DNA from: Terrimonas_B sp041743125
GTDB taxonomy: Bacteria; Bacteroidota; Bacteroidia; Chitinophagales; Chitinophagaceae
Direction: 5' to 3'
Assembly: GCA_041743125.1 (NCBI GenBank)
Contig: JBGTNK010000045.1
Location: 1-64,000 of the forward strand
DNA length: 64,000 nucleotides
Shown: one piece after another, positions 17,685 to 27,019 of the stretch
Layout of the letters: the number at the start of each line of letters is the position of its first letter
Position numbering within the stretch: the first letter of the stretch is position 1
Notes under the pieces: generated by a model
Databases searched by the model: none
The model's input: only the letters and a program-made list of their open reading frames with translations
Told to the model about the DNA's origin: nothing
Made by a program: the position numbers and the translations under genes

Positions 17685-18803
17685 ATGAGAAATTTTTTTT
17701 TAACGATAGCGGTTTTTGTTTCGATGGCTGCCGTAATTTCCTGCGGAGCGGGAAAAAAAAATACAAAAAATGTTTCGTCATCTTCTAAAGCTGATAATAA
17801 AGGCCTGAAAGATTTTTATAAAGATTATTTCACAATAGGTGTAGCTGTATCACCCCGGGCATTGAAAACGGACGAAGCTTCACTGATCCTTCAGCAGTTT
17901 AATAGTATGACTCCTGAGAATGCCATGAAAATGGGCCCCATTCATCCTAGTGAAAATGAATATTTCTGGAAGGATGCCGATTCCATTGCTGCATTTGCCA
18001 GGCGTAATAATTTGAAACTGCTGGGGCATACCCTTTGCTGGCACAGTCAAACACCGGGCTGGTTTTTTACTGACTCTGCAACTGGAAAACAGGTAACCAG
18101 GGACGTATTACTTAAGCGATTAAAAGATCATATCACGGCTGTTGTTACAAGATATAAGGACGTGATTTATGCCTGGGATGTGGTGAATGAAGTGATTTCC
18201 GATAAAAATGAAGAATATTTCCGGCCTTCCTTATTTTACCAGATCTGTGGTGAGGAATTTGTAACCAAAGCCTTTCAGTTTGCGCATGAAGCAGATCCGG
18301 ATGCGTTGTTATTTTATAATGATTACAATGAGATCAATGCCACCAAGCGGGCAAAGATTGTTAAAATGGTCAAAGGTATGAAGGAGGGCGGTGTTCCTAT
18401 TCATGGGGTAGGGCTGCAGGGTCATTGGGCAATTAATGAGCCATCAGAAAAACAACTGGATAGTACACTGGCTCAATTTGCTGAATTGGGATTACAACTT
18501 CAAATTACGGAATTGGATATTTCTGTTTATCCTAAAGAGCATGAATCAAGAGGACGGAGTGCGGCTGATTATGACACTGTTTTCTCCGCAGAAAAAGAAA
18601 AACTGCAGATTGAAAAGTATAAAATGTGTTTCAATTTATTCAGAAAATATAAACAAGCGCTAACAAGTATTACTTTTTGGAACATTTCAGACAGACACAG
18701 CTGGCTTGATAATTTTCCTGTTCGGGGCAGAAAGGATTATCCTTTACTTTTTGATAAAGATCTGCAACCCAAAAAAGCCTATAGGGATGTTGTCAATTTT
18801 TAA
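17685..18803 (+). CDS. GH10 endo-1,4-beta-xylanase, lipoprotein
   Basis: A 372-residue single-domain glycoside hydrolase family 10 enzyme that cuts beta-1,4-xylan. The acid/base Glu169 is in WDVVNE, the nucleophile Glu276 is in ITELDIS, and the substrate-site segment GHTLCWHSQTPGW is at 114-126. A short signal sequence ends in a lipobox at Cys20 (AAVISC), so it is a periplasmic or surface lipoprotein. The frame opens at 17601 inside gntP, but the Met at 17685, 11 bases after the gntP stop, is the start that gives the signal sequence. Last gene of the plus-strand operon; it links the sugar-acid genes to xylan. No carbohydrate-binding module is present. Confidence 0.95.
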   Translation: MRNFFLTIAVFVSMAAVISCGAGKKNTKNVSSSSKADNKGLKDFYKDYFTIGVAVSPRALKTDEASLILQQFNSMTPENAMKMGPIHPSENEYFWKDADSIAAFARRNNLKLLGHTLCWHSQTPGWFFTDSATGKQVTRDVLLKRLKDHITAVVTRYKDVIYAWDVVNEVISDKNEEYFRPSLFYQICGEEFVTKAFQFAHEADPDALLFYNDYNEINATKRAKIVKMVKGMKEGGVPIHGVGLQGHWAINEPSEKQLDSTLAQFAELGLQLQITELDISVYPKEHESRGRSAADYDTVFSAEKEKLQIEKYKMCFNLFRKYKQALTSITFWNISDRHSWLDNFPVRGRKDYPLLFDKDLQPKKAYRDVVNF

Positions 18804-18928
18804 AACCAATAAAATCCGGCCAGGGGAAGTGAGTGACCAAATATCTTAATAGGATTAAAACCTAATGTTTGACTTTTATTCTGCACCTATTCTTCTTTTC
18901 CTGTAATGAATTTTCTGAAAAAATATAA

Positions 18929-18959
18929 AGTAGTACACCGGCTACCACGGTATACTACT
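18929..18959 (-). terminator. Hairpin terminator after the small secreted protein gene
   Basis: AGTAGTA and ACC (18929-18939) pair with GGT and TACTACT (18949-18959). On the minus strand the stem is followed by TTTATATTTTTT. It lies 22 bases beyond the minus-strand stop at 18981 and between convergent genes, so it may also stop plus-strand transcription from the xylanase. Confidence 0.65.
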
Positions 18960-18980
18960 CTATAAGAAGATATTTGCCTG

Positions 18981-19388
18981 TTATTTTATTTTATTGATCA
19001 GCATATCTTCCGTTGTATGCAATTTTTTACTCACAGCATACACAACTTTAGAATCTGTTTTTTTACCCAGGATTTCAAATTGGATGTCATTATATTCCAG
19101 GCCATCTATTTTCAGGACAAAATTTTTGGAAAGGCTCTGTACTTTAATTCTTTCCTTGTACAATACATTGGAAAATTCATCGCGGATAATGATGATGTAT
19201 TCTTGTTCTTCCTCGCCAGTAAAGGTTAATTGGAAAACAGGATAATCATCAATGTTGCCAACGAATTTTAATTCAACCGGGTCAGGATTTTTTTCATCAT
19301 TTGCAAAAACCGGGGAACAAAAAGCTGTAGCGAGGGTAGCTGTTACCGCGATAGCCAAGGTCCGGGTGCTAATCAAAACGTTTTTCAT
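18981..19388 (-). CDS. Small secreted protein of unknown function
   Basis: A 135-residue protein that I do not recognise as a named family. It has a good signal peptide (about residues 1-29, ending SPVFA) and a mature part rich in beta-strand-forming residues, with alternating hydrophobics and many acidic residues (VELKFVGNIDDYPVF, then IIIIRDEFSNVLYKERI). This resembles small beta-sandwich secreted proteins common in Chitinophagaceae. It stands alone between the xylanase operon (convergent) and a 433-base gap, with a hairpin terminator behind it. No catalytic motif is visible. Confidence 0.75.
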   Translation of the reverse strand: MKNVLISTRTLAIAVTATLATAFCSPVFANDEKNPDPVELKFVGNIDDYPVFQLTFTGEEEQEYIIIIRDEFSNVLYKERIKVQSLSKNFVLKIDGLEYNDIQFEILGKKTDSKVVYAVSKKLHTTEDMLINKIK

Positions 19389-19821
19389 GAGTTAAAGTTT
19401 AAAGGGTTATAAAAAATGTTAAAACAGATTTTATGGATTACAATCGGGGACGGCAAACATCGAAAACATGTGGAAGCAAAAGGGAAGCGCAGGTTATTAT
19501 CGAAGATTAACATCTGACGATCAGAAAAAACGCCAGTAGATAATATTTAATCTTGTTGCTGTGAAATTAATGAGCCGCCTGTGAGTTTGCAAACCCGTTT
19601 TAAACAATTTTGGGCGTGGCTAAGCTGCGGCCTGTCTGCTGAAAGGGTTGAATCCAGCGGCTTTTAGTGATAAAGATGCATGATGTCCAACGTTAATTGG
19701 AAATGATTCCGGTCCACAAAATTTGCAAACAGTTTTACCTTATAGTAAAGTTGCCTGCTATCTATCCGACGAATAAAATTTAATAATCACGCCGAAAACG
19801 GCTGGTGATTTTTTTAAAAAC
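19389..19821. other. 433-base gap before araA end
   Basis: No gene or RNA recognised. It should hold the promoter of the small secreted protein gene (minus strand). CAAACATC at 19454 is a one-off match to the minus-strand -7 element, without a -33 partner at proper spacing. The right end holds the araA terminator hairpin. Confidence 0.5.
19785..19815. terminator. Bidirectional hairpin terminator behind araA
   Basis: AATCACGCCG, a 4-base A loop, and CGGCTGGTGATT form a strong stem with a 2-base bulge. It is followed by a T run on the plus strand (to 19815) and by ATTAAATTTTATT on the minus strand. It lies 7 bases beyond the araA stop and probably ends the arabinose operon. Confidence 0.7.
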
Positions 19822-21318
19822 TCAATATTTATTATAAACACTTTCATTCCATTTCAATTCATTTCTGAATTGGTGGAGCCGGGTGTTTTTATCAATTAAA
19901 ATAAATTCAACGCCGGCCATGTCGGCGAAGTCCTGTAAATATTCCGAAGTAAGATTTTGACTGTAGCAGGTGTGGTGGGCACCACCGGCATATATCCACG
20001 CAGCAAGTGCATCATGCAAATTCGGATGCGGTTTCCATAAAACCCTGGCCACCGGCAATTTGGGTAAATCGAATTTTGGTGTTACCGCCGTTACATTATT
20101 TACTAATAACCGGAAGCGGTTACCCATATCAATAATTGAGGCGTTCAGCGCAGCGCCGCCCGCCACATTAAATACTAATCTTACCGGGTCTGCTTTACCA
20201 CCAATTCCCAGCGGATGAATTTCGCAAGAAGGTTTGCTGACCGAAATACTTTCACAGATCTCCAGCATGTGGGAACCCAGTACTAATTCATTGTGCGGTT
20301 CAAAGTGATAAGTATAATCCTCCATAAAAGAGTTACCTCCGGGTAAACCGCTGCCCATTATTTTCATTGCTCTTACAAGTGCAGCTGTTTTCCAATCACC
20401 TTCTCCTCCAAATCCGTAACCTTCTGCCATCAGGCGCTGGACAGCTATCCCGGGCAATTGCGTCATGCCATGCAGGTCTTCAAATGTATCAGTGAACCCT
20501 TTGAAATTACCGGCTTCTAAAAAGTTTCTTAATCCAATTTCTATTTTGGCAGCCTCCCGCAAGGAGGAATGCTGATCTGCACCTTTGCGCAAGGCAGCAA
20601 CAACATTATAACGATCTTCATATTCTTTTACCAGCTCATCAATATTGCTGTCAGTTACGTCATTGATCACTTTCACCAGGTCTCCGATACCATGTGTATT
20701 TACAGAATATCCGAATTTCATTTCGGCCCCTACTTTATCTCCGTCGGTAACGGCAACATAACGCATATTATCTCCAAAGCGAACAAACTTTGCACCCTGC
20801 CAGTCGTGCCAGGCAGCGGCCGTTCGCATCCATACACTTATATGGTGTATTACTTTTTCATGTTGCCAGTGCCCCACCACTACTTTTCTTTCCAGCCGCA
20901 TACGAGACATGATAAAACCAAATTCCCTGTCGCCATGTGCCGATTGATTGAGGTTCATAAAATCCATATCTATTTCGCCCCAGGGTATATCCCGGTTAAA
21001 CTGCGTATGCAGATGCAGGATTGGTTTCTGCAAAATCTTTAGGCCGCTGATCCACATTTTGGCCGGGGAGAACGTATGCATCCAGGTGATGATGCCAATA
21101 CAAATTTTGCTGGTATTGGCTTCCTGGCAAAGGAGTATGATTTCCTCTGGTGACTTTACTACCGGTTTAAAAATTACTTTTACAGGAATGCCATCGAGTT
21201 CATGAAAGTAGGAGGCTATTTGTTGCGAATGGGTGGCCACTTGTTTCAATGTTTCTTCGCCATACAAATGCTGGCTGCCGGTAACAAACCATACTTCCAG
21301 GGATTTAAGATTGATCAT
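19822..21318 (-). CDS. araA: L-arabinose isomerase
   Basis: A full-length 498-residue isomerase (family about 500) converting L-arabinose to L-ribulose with a divalent metal in the cytoplasm. Family landmarks are VWFVTGSQHLYG near the N-terminus, TFSPAKMWI near 83-91, GEGDWKTAALVRAMK near 305-319 and MEDYTYHFEP near 331-340 (metal Glu residues), with the later His ligands in GSHMLEIC and in the C-terminal part. It is the last gene of the operon araB-araD-mutarotase-GH127-araA, 35 bases after the GH127 gene. Together with araB and araD it completes the isomerase route to xylulose 5-phosphate. Confidence 0.97.
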   Translation of the reverse strand: MINLKSLEVWFVTGSQHLYGEETLKQVATHSQQIASYFHELDGIPVKVIFKPVVKSPEEIILLCQEANTSKICIGIITWMHTFSPAKMWISGLKILQKPILHLHTQFNRDIPWGEIDMDFMNLNQSAHGDREFGFIMSRMRLERKVVVGHWQHEKVIHHISVWMRTAAAWHDWQGAKFVRFGDNMRYVAVTDGDKVGAEMKFGYSVNTHGIGDLVKVINDVTDSNIDELVKEYEDRYNVVAALRKGADQHSSLREAAKIEIGLRNFLEAGNFKGFTDTFEDLHGMTQLPGIAVQRLMAEGYGFGGEGDWKTAALVRAMKIMGSGLPGGNSFMEDYTYHFEPHNELVLGSHMLEICESISVSKPSCEIHPLGIGGKADPVRLVFNVAGGAALNASIIDMGNRFRLLVNNVTAVTPKFDLPKLPVARVLWKPHPNLHDALAAWIYAGGAHHTCYSQNLTSEYLQDFADMAGVEFILIDKNTRLHQFRNELKWNESVYNKY

Positions 21319-21353
21319 TTTTCTTTTTTTCTTGCTTGTAAATTATTTTTCTT

Positions 21354-23357
21354 CTAATGAGTTAACAGCTCCACCTCTTTTACTTCCCGTGGAAACCAAA
21401 CATTCATTTCGCCTTTTCCCCTGTTGGCCCAGCCAAAATAAGGTATGGCAGTAAAGGATTGATTTATTGTACTAACATTATTACCATTCACAATCACCGC
21501 TGGCACTTCTGCTGATAATACCATTACTCCATTCAACAGATCCGGCTTGTACTCGCTGGAAAATGAAGTGCCCGAAGGCAGAATAAGGTTACTGGTCTTA
21601 CCATTATTGTCAACCCATTCTGCGCAATACATGACAGGTCCACGCTGCAAAGCTACTTTACCTAAATCTTCATTAACCTTTTCATTGGCTTTCACTGTTC
21701 TTACTTCCATCGGCAAGATGATTTCTACTTTATCATTCTTTTTCCAGGTTCTGCGAATAACTGCGTATCCATTTTGCATATCATATTGAACAGGCTGTCC
21801 GTTCAGCTTAATGGAAACGGGGGTGGAGGAATTGCTATCAAAATGATAAAGGGTGGAAGGTATAGCCTGGTTTTGAGCCCAGCCGGGAATGCGCACCTGC
21901 AAGCCAAATGCAACGGGGGCAGAAGGGTTGATGGTAAAAGATAAGTTGCCCTCCCAGGGGTAATTATTTTCCTGGATGATATTTACCTTCTTCTTTCCGA
22001 TAGTTATTGATGCATTGCCGGCAATAAATAAATTAGCATAGAGGTTATCTCCTTTCAGTCCATATATATAACCAGGCACGGAGGGGATCAACCGGGCAAG
22101 GTTAGTGGGGCAACAGGAACATTCAAACCAACCTGACCGGGAAGCTTCCATGTCTTTGTGTGCATAGCTATTTCTGATCTGCATGGCATTGGTATAAAAA
22201 AAAGATTTACCGTCGAGGCCGAGGCCCGATATTAAACCGTTGTATAATATTTTTTCCAGGACATCAATATATTTTGAATCGCCATGCAGCAGGAACATGC
22301 GGTGATTCCAATACACATTAGAAATAGCAGCACAGGTTTCATTATATGCGGTGGCATTGGGCAATTCATAATTATTTCCGTATCGTTCACCGCTGCCAAT
22401 AGCACCAACCGACCCTTGTACGTACATTTTTTTATCAACTACATTGTTCCATATTTTATCAATAGCCTGCAATAAGCTATCATCACCTGTCAATGCAGCT
22501 ACATCAGCAACAGCAGCATATAAATAGCCGGCTCTTACCGCATGACCCACGGCTTCATCCTGGTTGACTATGCGTTTCTCATCCTGCCAGTAAGCGCCAT
22601 TTTTCCAGGGATCATTGCTTTTTACATCATAACCTTTGAAGTGGCCTCTTTCCTCTATAAAAAATTTTGCCGTTGACAAATACTCTTTCTTCCCTGTGAG
22701 TCGGTAAAGTTTTACCAGGCCCATTTCAACAATTTCATGGCCCGGGGCCACATGTAATTTTCCCGGCCCGAAAACAGAACATACCAGGTCTGCATTTTTC
22801 AATGCAATATCCAGAAGGTTTCTTTTTTTTGTTGCCAGAAAATGAGCTGCTGCTGCCTCGTATAAATGCCCGGCATTATATAATTCATGACTTAATTCTC
22901 TTTCCTTTTCCCATCTTGTTTGCCCTGCCCAGGCATGCGGATCGGCCGGATTGATTGTTCGTGCGGTGTATAAATAGCCATCCGGTTCCTGTGCTTTCCC
23001 AATAATGGTAATGAGGGAGTCAACATAGGTTTCCAGCTTGATATCAGGATGCACTGCTAAAGAAAAAGAAGCTCCCTCTATTGTTTTATAAATATCCGTG
23101 TCGTCAAATGGAAAGACCGTACAGAACTTGCCGTTCTTTTCAGCCGCCATAACAAAATTCTTTACCCTGCCGGTATTTTCACATCGTTCAAATGAAGCAG
23201 GAATAGTAACGGTTCTGTTTATCTCTATCCGTGGCAACCAGAACTTGTCGTTTAATTTTACCTGGGTAAAATCAACCGCCTGCACGGCATAATCTTTTGT
23301 CTGGGCTACAACACTGATCGAAACAAATAACAAGAAATAAAAAAAGTAATTTTTCAT
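21354..23357 (-). CDS. GH127 beta-L-arabinofuranosidase (DUF1680 family), exported
   Basis: A 667-residue protein with a signal peptide (about residues 1-19, ending VVAQ) and the GH127 (alpha/alpha)6 barrel. The zinc-thiolate active site of the family is visible: Glu340 and Cys342 in NETCA, and Cys415-Cys416 in ECSCCPTN, with Cys415 the expected nucleophile by comparison with HypBA1. Characterised members release L-arabinofuranose from beta-linked arabinosides. Genes for L-arabinose catabolism on both sides support L-arabinose as the product, made in the periplasm. It is 19 bases behind the mutarotase gene and 35 before araA. Related GH families with the same fold act on other sugars, so the linkage specificity is not certain. 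Confidence 0.92.
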   Translation of the reverse strand: MKNYFFYFLLFVSISVVAQTKDYAVQAVDFTQVKLNDKFWLPRIEINRTVTIPASFERCENTGRVKNFVMAAEKNGKFCTVFPFDDTDIYKTIEGASFSLAVHPDIKLETYVDSLITIIGKAQEPDGYLYTARTINPADPHAWAGQTRWEKERELSHELYNAGHLYEAAAAHFLATKKRNLLDIALKNADLVCSVFGPGKLHVAPGHEIVEMGLVKLYRLTGKKEYLSTAKFFIEERGHFKGYDVKSNDPWKNGAYWQDEKRIVNQDEAVGHAVRAGYLYAAVADVAALTGDDSLLQAIDKIWNNVVDKKMYVQGSVGAIGSGERYGNNYELPNATAYNETCAAISNVYWNHRMFLLHGDSKYIDVLEKILYNGLISGLGLDGKSFFYTNAMQIRNSYAHKDMEASRSGWFECSCCPTNLARLIPSVPGYIYGLKGDNLYANLFIAGNASITIGKKKVNIIQENNYPWEGNLSFTINPSAPVAFGLQVRIPGWAQNQAIPSTLYHFDSNSSTPVSIKLNGQPVQYDMQNGYAVIRRTWKKNDKVEIILPMEVRTVKANEKVNEDLGKVALQRGPVMYCAEWVDNNGKTSNLILPSGTSFSSEYKPDLLNGVMVLSAEVPAVIVNGNNVSTINQSFTAIPYFGWANRGKGEMNVWFPREVKEVELLTH

Positions 23358-23376
23358 ATATCGTTAATTATGGAGA

Positions 23377-24522
23377 TTATGGAGAGGAAAATTTATAGAT
23401 GGTCTGTTGATGGTAGGTTTCTCCCGGGTTTAAAATAGAAGAGGGAAAGGATGGTTGGTTAGGGCTGTCAGGAAAATGCTGAGTTTCCAGGCAAAGCCCG
23501 GCATGTTTAATATATTTTGCTCCGCCTTTTGTATTGGTTAGCGTGCCATTCAAAAAGTTTCCGGTGTAAAATTGAATACCGGGTTCCGTTGTCCATACCT
23601 CCAACATCCGGCCACTGCCCTCATGGTAAACGGTTGCTGCCTTTGATAATTCATTTCCATTTTTATTTAGAACCCAATTATGATCATAACCCCCTTGCAC
23701 CTGCCCGATATCCTGGCCAATTGTTTTTTTGTTATTGAAATCCATGGGTCCGTCTTTTACTTCGGGTAATTTCCCGGTAGGGATCAGCTTATCGTTTACT
23801 TCAGTGAACCTGTCCGCATTGATCATTATCTGGTGGTCCAGAATAGTAGAATCTTTTCCTGCCGATAAATTAAAATAAGCATGATTGGTAAGATTTACCG
23901 GCGTGGCTTTATCCGTAGTTGCGGTATAGTTAATTTTTAAAGCGTTATCAGCACCCAGCGAGTAAACCACCACTACAGATAAATTCCCCGGGTAGCCTTC
24001 TTCACCATCTTTACTTAAATAAGCTAATTGCAGACTGCTGTCTCCCGGAAGTTTTTCAGTTTTCCAGATAACTTTATCAAATCCTTTTATGCCACCATGT
24101 AAACTGTTTCCATTATTATTGGCTGCCAGGTTGTAGGTTTTTCCATCCAGGGAAAATTTTGCATTGGCGATGCGATTGCCATACCGGCCTACCAGCGATC
24201 CAAAATAAGGATTACCCGTTTGTAAAAAACCGCTCAGTGAATCAAAGCTGAGAACCACATTCCCCAATTCCCCTGATTTATCAGGAGCCATTATTTCGGT
24301 TATCGTTCCTCCATAATTTATAATACTTACCTGGACACCATTTGGATTGGTCAGGGTATATTTTGTAATGGACTCTCCTTCCAGTTTGCCGAAAGGAGTA
24401 TCACTGATGCTGAATTTATTTTCCGGTGATGTTTGTTCTTCCGGTTTATCATTGTTATTGTTATTACAGGAGAAAATAATAAGGAAAACGGCAGGCATTA
24501 AAAATTGAATTAGTTTTTTCAT
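23377..24522 (-). CDS. Aldose 1-epimerase (mutarotase), lipoprotein
   Basis: A 381-residue galactose-mutarotase-like protein that interconverts alpha and beta anomers of aldoses. Visible landmarks are NYGGTITEI near 71-79, GRYGNRIANAKF near 112-123, NGNSLHGGIKGFD near 136-148 (catalytic His), and NLTNHAYFNL near 204-213 (second catalytic His). The signal sequence ends in a lipobox at Cys19 (IIFSCN), so the enzyme sits in the envelope, where it would prepare freshly released arabinose for transport. It lies between araD (25 bases) and the GH127 gene (19 bases), in the same operon. Confidence 0.94.
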   Translation of the reverse strand: MKKLIQFLMPAVFLIIFSCNNNNNDKPEEQTSPENKFSISDTPFGKLEGESITKYTLTNPNGVQVSIINYGGTITEIMAPDKSGELGNVVLSFDSLSGFLQTGNPYFGSLVGRYGNRIANAKFSLDGKTYNLAANNNGNSLHGGIKGFDKVIWKTEKLPGDSSLQLAYLSKDGEEGYPGNLSVVVVYSLGADNALKINYTATTDKATPVNLTNHAYFNLSAGKDSTILDHQIMINADRFTEVNDKLIPTGKLPEVKDGPMDFNNKKTIGQDIGQVQGGYDHNWVLNKNGNELSKAATVYHEGSGRMLEVWTTEPGIQFYTGNFLNGTLTNTKGGAKYIKHAGLCLETQHFPDSPNQPSFPSSILNPGETYHQQTIYKFSSP

Positions 24523-24547
24523 ACAGCTTTTTTATTAATAATAAATT

Positions 24548-25246
24548 CTATTGTCCATAATAAGAATCCGGTCCGTGTTTGCGTTCAAAATGTTTTTTTA
24601 TCAAAGCATCTTTCAGTCGGGGCGCATTGGCATTGATTTGTTCGGTCAATAACGCCATATGCGCAACCTGCTCCAATACGGCACTATTATAAACGGCTTT
24701 GCCGGCGGTTTTACCCCAGGTAAACGGCGCATGGTTTCCAACCAGGATCATTTCTACTTCCTCATAACTAAATCCTTTTTCTTTTAAGCAATTCATGATC
24801 TGGAATCCGGTTTCGAATTCATAATTACCCTTTATCATTTCATCGCTCATGGGTGATGTACAGGGAATGTCAACGGTGTTATGGTCGGCATGCGTGGTGC
24901 CCAGGATGGGAATATCTCTTTGAGATTGTGCCCAGGCAGTAGCATAAGTAGAATGCGTATGAACGATACCTGCAATCTTTTCCCAGTGCTTATACAGAAC
25001 GGCATGCGTTTTTGTGTCAGAAGAAGGACGTAGTGTACCTTCCACGGTATTGCCATCAAAATCCACTATGACCATTTTGTCGGGAGATAATTCTTCATAA
25101 GGAACTCCGCTGGGTTTAATAGCAAAGACACCTGCGTTTCTATCGGCTGCACTTACATTGCCAAAAGTAAATAATACAAGTCCCAGTTTTGGTAATTGCA
25201 TATTAGCGTCAAATGCTTCTTGTTTTATATATTGATAGCGACTCAT
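24548..25246 (-). CDS. araD: L-ribulose-5-phosphate 4-epimerase
   Basis: A 232-residue class II aldolase-fold enzyme that epimerises L-ribulose 5-phosphate to D-xylulose 5-phosphate. Zinc ligands are visible in GIVHTHSTYATAWAQ (His at about 95 and 97) and in VGNHAPFTWGK (His near 169). The N-terminal TFGNVSAADR and SGVPYEELSPDKMVIVDFDG segments are family signatures. It ends in YYGQ like many AraD proteins. It follows araB by 48 bases in the arabinose operon. Confidence 0.97.
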   Translation of the reverse strand: MSRYQYIKQEAFDANMQLPKLGLVLFTFGNVSAADRNAGVFAIKPSGVPYEELSPDKMVIVDFDGNTVEGTLRPSSDTKTHAVLYKHWEKIAGIVHTHSTYATAWAQSQRDIPILGTTHADHNTVDIPCTSPMSDEMIKGNYEFETGFQIMNCLKEKGFSYEEVEMILVGNHAPFTWGKTAGKAVYNSAVLEQVAHMALLTEQINANAPRLKDALIKKHFERKHGPDSYYGQ

Positions 25247-25294
25247 GATTTATGTACACTGATAATCTACTGTGCAGTTAAGAAACTGGTGAAT

Positions 25295-27019
25295 TTACAG
25301 ATGAAATGGTTGTTCCAATGTACTACTTACCGAAGTCAATTCTTCTTTTATTTGCCGTTCAGAAAATCCGCCAAGTTGCTTATACTTTTGATAGCGTTTA
25401 TAATATACCGGTACCTTACTTCTGTCAGGAAAATATTCCGTATCAAAACCTTGTCCCATAGCCAGCATAGCATCTTCCACTTTGTTATAAATACCAGCAG
25501 CGGTTGCGGCAAACATGGCAGCTCCCAGGGCACAGGTCTGCTCCGAGCGGTGAATGCGTATCGGCATATTCATAACATCCGCCATCATCTGCATAATAAA
25601 GGGAGATTTTTTGGCCACCCCGCCAAGCCCAATCAATCCGTTCACCGGTATTCCCTGTTCTACAAAACGGTCTGCGATGGCTTTAGCGCCAAAGCAGGTT
25701 GCTTCCACTATTGCTCTGAATATTTTTGGAGCATCACTGCCTAAATCCAACCCGGTTATGGAAGCGGTCAATAATTGGCTTGCATCAGGTGTTCTTCTGC
25801 CATTAAACCAGTCAACAGCCAATTCGTTGTTTTCATGTAAAGGAATTTGTGCTGCCTGCCTGTTTAATTCAGGAATAATTTTATCATCAATTTCATCAAT
25901 CAATTTTCGGGCTATGTCGTCACCAATAATGGAGGATCCGGAAAGTATATGGTGCAAGGGCCATGTCAACAGTTTTTTAAACCAGGCATAACAATCTCCA
26001 AACGCAGATTGTCCGGCTTCCATACCCATCATACCGGGAATAATAGAACCAGGAACCTGCCCGCAAATACCATTCACAAGAGTATCTCCCACTTCGCTGA
26101 TGGGGGCCACTAACATATCACAGGTAGATGTTCCCATTACTTTACTTAAATAATAAGGTTCAATCTGTCCGCCCACGGCACCCATATGTGCGTCAAAGGC
26201 ACCCACACCTATAATGACATCTGCAGGTAAACCAAGCCGGGTAGCCCATTCCTTGCTAATAACTCCCGCTGCTTTATCCGACGTATAGGTATTTTTAAAA
26301 AGTCTTTCTGTAAAACCTGTTAGTGCAGGATCCAGTGAAGTAAAGAATTCATCAGGCGGAAGTCCGTCCCAGGCTTCAGCCCATAATATCTTATGGCCGG
26401 CGGCACAAACACTTCTTTTCATTTGATGGACATCATGTCCGCCCGTTAATAAAAAGGGTATCCAGTCGCAATGTTCAGCAAATGAATAAATGGAATTTTT
26501 TACTTCTTCATTGCTTCGCAATACATGCAGCAATTTCGCCCAAAACCACTCTGATGAATAAATGCCGCCAACAAATTGTAAATAATTTGTTCCAAATTTT
26601 TTGGCGTGAGCATTAATCTCTGCAGCTTCACCCACCGCTGTATGGTCCTTCCAAAGTACGAACATGGCATCCGGGTTTTTCTCAAATTCCGGAAGCAAGG
26701 AAAGCGGAGTTCCGGTTTTATCTACAGCAACCGGAGTAGAGCCGGTAGTGTCAACAGAAAGAGCTTCTATTCTGGAGGCTATTGAAGGTCCCGCTTGCGA
26801 AAGGCATTGTGTAATTGTTTCTTCAAGCCCTTCAATATAATCCAACGGGTGTTGCCTGAAAAGGTTTTCGCCTGCATCACAATACAATTGTTTTTTCCAG
26901 CGGGGATATTGAAAAACGGCAGAGGCTATTTCTTTGCCATCCGAAGCATCGGCAACAATCGTCCTGACAGAATCAGAGCCAAAATCAACTCCTATAACGT
27001 ATGCATCAGTGGGGGTCAT
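25295..27019 (-). CDS. araB: Ribulokinase
   Basis: A 574-residue FGGY-family kinase of AraB type, phosphorylating L-ribulose in the cytoplasm. Landmarks are VIGVDFGSDSVRTIV at the N-terminus (ATP phosphate binding), DTTGSTPVAVD near 96-106, GVGAFDAHMGAVGG near 271-284 (catalytic Asp in FDAH), and GLGGVAKKSPFIMQ near 464-477. Length and motifs separate it from the gluconokinase-type kinase at 4892. It is the first gene of the operon, 286 bases downstream of the regulator gene stop, so the main arabinose promoter should lie in 27020-27305. Confidence 0.97.
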   Translation of the reverse strand: MTPTDAYVIGVDFGSDSVRTIVADASDGKEIASAVFQYPRWKKQLYCDAGENLFRQHPLDYIEGLEETITQCLSQAGPSIASRIEALSVDTTGSTPVAVDKTGTPLSLLPEFEKNPDAMFVLWKDHTAVGEAAEINAHAKKFGTNYLQFVGGIYSSEWFWAKLLHVLRSNEEVKNSIYSFAEHCDWIPFLLTGGHDVHQMKRSVCAAGHKILWAEAWDGLPPDEFFTSLDPALTGFTERLFKNTYTSDKAAGVISKEWATRLGLPADVIIGVGAFDAHMGAVGGQIEPYYLSKVMGTSTCDMLVAPISEVGDTLVNGICGQVPGSIIPGMMGMEAGQSAFGDCYAWFKKLLTWPLHHILSGSSIIGDDIARKLIDEIDDKIIPELNRQAAQIPLHENNELAVDWFNGRRTPDASQLLTASITGLDLGSDAPKIFRAIVEATCFGAKAIADRFVEQGIPVNGLIGLGGVAKKSPFIMQMMADVMNMPIRIHRSEQTCALGAAMFAATAAGIYNKVEDAMLAMGQGFDTEYFPDRSKVPVYYKRYQKYKQLGGFSERQIKEELTSVSSTLEQPFHL

